64,000 bases of DNA from Actinomadura sp. K4S16 (GTDB lineage: Bacteria; Actinomycetota; Actinomycetes; Streptosporangiales; Streptosporangiaceae), in contig NZ_BDDE01000012.1 of the NCBI RefSeq assembly GCF_008327685.1, forward strand, positions 372,001-436,000. Direction: 5' to 3'. Positions 63,004 to 64,000 of the stretch are shown here, one piece after another; the stretch's first letter is position 1, and each line of letters begins with the position of its first letter. Made by a program: the position numbers and the translations under genes. Below the pieces are notes generated by a model, which saw only the letters and a list, made by a program, of their open reading frames with translations, made no database searches and was not told where the DNA came from.

Positions 63004-63033
63004 TTGCCCTGGCACGCGTTATCCTTGTAGCGT
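63004..63033 (+). promoter_or_regulatory. Candidate ssrA promoter
   Basis: TTGCCC (63004-63009), 18-bp spacer, TAGCGT (63028-63033). The precursor would start near 63040 and be trimmed to the mature 5' end at 63091. Confidence 0.45.
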
Positions 63034-63090
63034 CATCGTGCGGAAGCTCCGCCGCCAGTCGGCGGGACGGACGCTTTGACAACTCAACAT

Positions 63091-63460
63091 GGGGGTGACC
63101 GGCTTCGACTTCGGTCGTTCGAGCCAGGGGAAGCGGGTCGAGGGTTGCTGTCGTGACCTCGTAAATCCTGTGACAGCAAACCAATAACTGCCAACAAGAA
63201 GCAGTCCGAGTTCGCCCTCGCCGCCTGAGCGAGGAGCGAACTCTGTCAGCCCGGTAGCGTCTCCGAACCGGGGTCTGGCATCGTAAGGAGACTCCACCTG
63301 CCGATTCGGTCGCGGGACCGGTAGGGACAGCGAACAGCGACTGAGCCCGTCGGCGACACGCCTGCGTGAGCGCCGGGGCTGAGAAAGCGTCAAGCAGGCT
63401 GCACCCGGAGAAGCCCTGACTCATCACCGAAGGACGCGGGTTCGATTCCCGCCACCTCCA
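63091..63460 (+). ncRNA. ssrA: Transfer-messenger RNA (tmRNA)
   Basis: The acceptor stem pairs GGGGGTG (63091-63097) with CACCTCC (63453-63459), discriminator A63460, and the 3' CCA is not encoded. The T arm reads GGTTCGATTCC. The tag frame opens at Ala codon GCC 63190 and encodes ANKKQSEFALAA, ending at TGA 63226-63228; the ALAA end is the typical degradation signal. Length (370 nt) and the position 3' of smpB match actinomycete ssrA. With SmpB it rescues stalled ribosomes and marks the products for proteolysis. Confidence 0.97.
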
Positions 63461-63466
63461 CGACAC

Positions 63467-63507
63467 GAGAAGCCGCCGACCAGACGAGTTCTGGTCGGCG
63501 GCTTCTC
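63467..63507 (+). terminator. ssrA terminator
   Basis: GAGAAGCCGCCGACCAGA-CGAGT-TCTGGTCGGCGGCTTCTC, a perfect 18-bp stem with a 5-nt loop, begins 6 bp after the tmRNA 3' end. Confidence 0.95.
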
Positions 63508-63609
63508 GCATGTGCGCCCGCTTTCCGCCCGCATCAGGAGCCCCTCTGCGCCGGGCGAGACCTTCGCGGCGGCTGCTGGGGCCGTCGTCTCCATGGCAAA
63601 AGAACATTC

Positions 63610-63639
63610 TTGTGTGGGTGTTCGGGGCGTCGGTAGGTT
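63610..63639 (+). promoter_or_regulatory. Promoter of the second kinase gene
   Basis: TTGTGT (63610-63615), 18-bp spacer, TAGGTT (63634-63639). The -10 ends 6 nt before GTG 63646, implying a leaderless transcript. Confidence 0.5.
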
Positions 63640-63645
63640 CGGCGT

Positions 63646-64000
63646 GTGACGACTGCACCGGAGGCGGCCCCCGGGCGGCTGGTCGGCGGGCGGTACCGGC
63701 TGGTCGAGACGCTGGGGCGAGGCGGGTTCGGCCTGGTCTGGAAGGCCCACGACACCGCCCTCGGGCTCGACGTGGCGGTCAAGGAGATGCGGCCGCCCGC
63801 CGCCGAGCTGGCCGAACGGGTCGCGCGCGCCACCCGCGAGGCGCACAACGCCGCGCGGCTGCGCGAGCATCCGAACATCGTCAGCGTGCACGACGTCGTC
63901 GTTGAGGACGGCCTCCCCTGGATCGTCATGCAACTCGTCGACGGGCACTCGCTGCACGACCGGATCGCGCGATCCGGCCCCCTGCCTGCGAGCGGCGCCG
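63646..64000 (+). CDS. Serine/threonine protein kinase (3' end outside window)
   Basis: 118 residues are visible from GTG 63646 (MTTAPEAAPGRLVGGRYRLV). The N-lobe shows the G-loop ETLGRGGFGLVWKA, K46 in DVAVKEM, the alpha-C Glu in ATREAHNAARL and the hinge IVMQLVDGHSLHDRI, so it is an intact kinase start. The catalytic loop lies beyond the window. The leaderless promoter at 63610-63639 supports the start. It is separate from the membrane kinase at 46160, to which the N-lobe is only distantly similar. Confidence 0.9.
   Translation, partial: MTTAPEAAPGRLVGGRYRLVETLGRGGFGLVWKAHDTALGLDVAVKEMRPPAAELAERVARATREAHNAARLREHPNIVSVHDVVVEDGLPWIVMQLVDGHSLHDRIARSGPLPASGA

Larger units (their letters stand above)
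62759..63090 (+). other. Structured intergenic region between the PBP-like gene and ssrA
   Basis: 332 bp with an ECF-type promoter (62798-62826), three nested or consecutive stems (GACTGAG/CTCAGTC at 62834-62840 and 62864-62870; CAGAGCCTC/GAGGCTCTG at 62884-62892 and 62902-62910; the terminator at 62942-62977), and the ssrA promoter (63004-63033). A GTG at 62833 opens a frame that runs into ssrA without a stop until 63096-63098, so no clear protein gene is present. Confidence 0.5.

Noticed and set aside
62833..63098. A leaderless protein gene ending in ssrA
   Set aside because: The frame crosses a strong terminator and ends in the tmRNA acceptor stem; composition and lack of motifs argue against it, although a shorter translated leader cannot be excluded.
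63425..63460. A tRNA gene at the T-arm-like GGTTCGATTCC
   Set aside because: It is the 3' part of tmRNA; the tag frame, acceptor pairing and smpB context settle it.

Overview
The window is a dense, very GC-rich, single-gene-copy chromosomal segment of an actinomycete. Evidence is the MtrA-MtrB-LpqB cluster, a DasR-type GlcNAc regulator with its own operators, the 180-kDa-class NAD-glutamate dehydrogenase, an HGxxPAAW-like protein, the ftsEX-smpB-ssrA order, frequent GTG/TTG starts and many -10 boxes lying 6-7 nt before a start codon (leaderless mRNAs). The gene order resembles the mtrA to ssrA region of Streptomyces. The protein style fits a Thermomonosporaceae/Actinomadura-like genome, but that genus call is inference. 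I see no insertion sequence, prophage, CRISPR array or tRNA gene.

Layout. 1-7372: a leftward RDD gene (cut by the window edge) diverging from a leaderless SpoIIM-family gene, then a leftward five-gene MoxR/DUF58/DUF4350/DUF4129/membrane-protein operon. 7660-12689: mtrA, mtrB, lpqB, comF. 13188-17094: hibernation factor hpf with a coupled small ORF, a NarL-type regulator, a YcaQ-like glycosylase and a small membrane protein. 17277-20683: secA and an Rv3235-like gene. 20905-37211: an amino-sugar locus holding the GlcNAc permease EIIC, DasR, two doubled DasR-type operators, nagA, a SIS protein, EIIB, EIIA, a HAD phosphatase, HPr and Enzyme I, then a lipoprotein, NagZ-like hexosaminidase, a bifunctional PBP, an amino-sugar kinase, an RpiR regulator and MurQ. 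37490-45715: acyl-CoA dehydrogenase, two HAD proteins, a DUF6912-like gene, pruA, a small secreted protein, acetoacetyl-CoA ligase and a triple-HTH protein. 46160-52783: a Ser/Thr kinase and NAD-GDH. 53152-63460: two paralogous lipoproteins around prfB, a zinc-ribbon membrane peptide, ftsE, ftsX, an S41 protease, smpB, a PBP-like protein, tmRNA. 63646-end: a second kinase, truncated by the window.

How it works together. The amino-sugar locus holds every PTS relay protein (EI, HPr, EIIA, EIIB, EIIC) beside wall-recycling enzymes, so imported GlcNAc and recycled muropeptide sugars could be converted to GlcNAc-6-P under DasR and RpiR control. The smpB/ssrA pair forms the trans-translation system, and prfB and hpf add other ribosome functions.

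Most interesting: (1) a roughly 165-bp structured repeat present three times, always between convergent genes, with compensatory changes in a hairpin; (2) a PBP lipoprotein that has lost all three active-site motifs; (3) a degenerate 16-18-bp repeat array beside a gene for a protein with three HTH modules; (4) an unannotated, terminator-bounded transcript with an ECF-sigma-like promoter just before ssrA; (5) doubled dre operators; (6) short leader ORFs coupled to hpf and to NAD-GDH.
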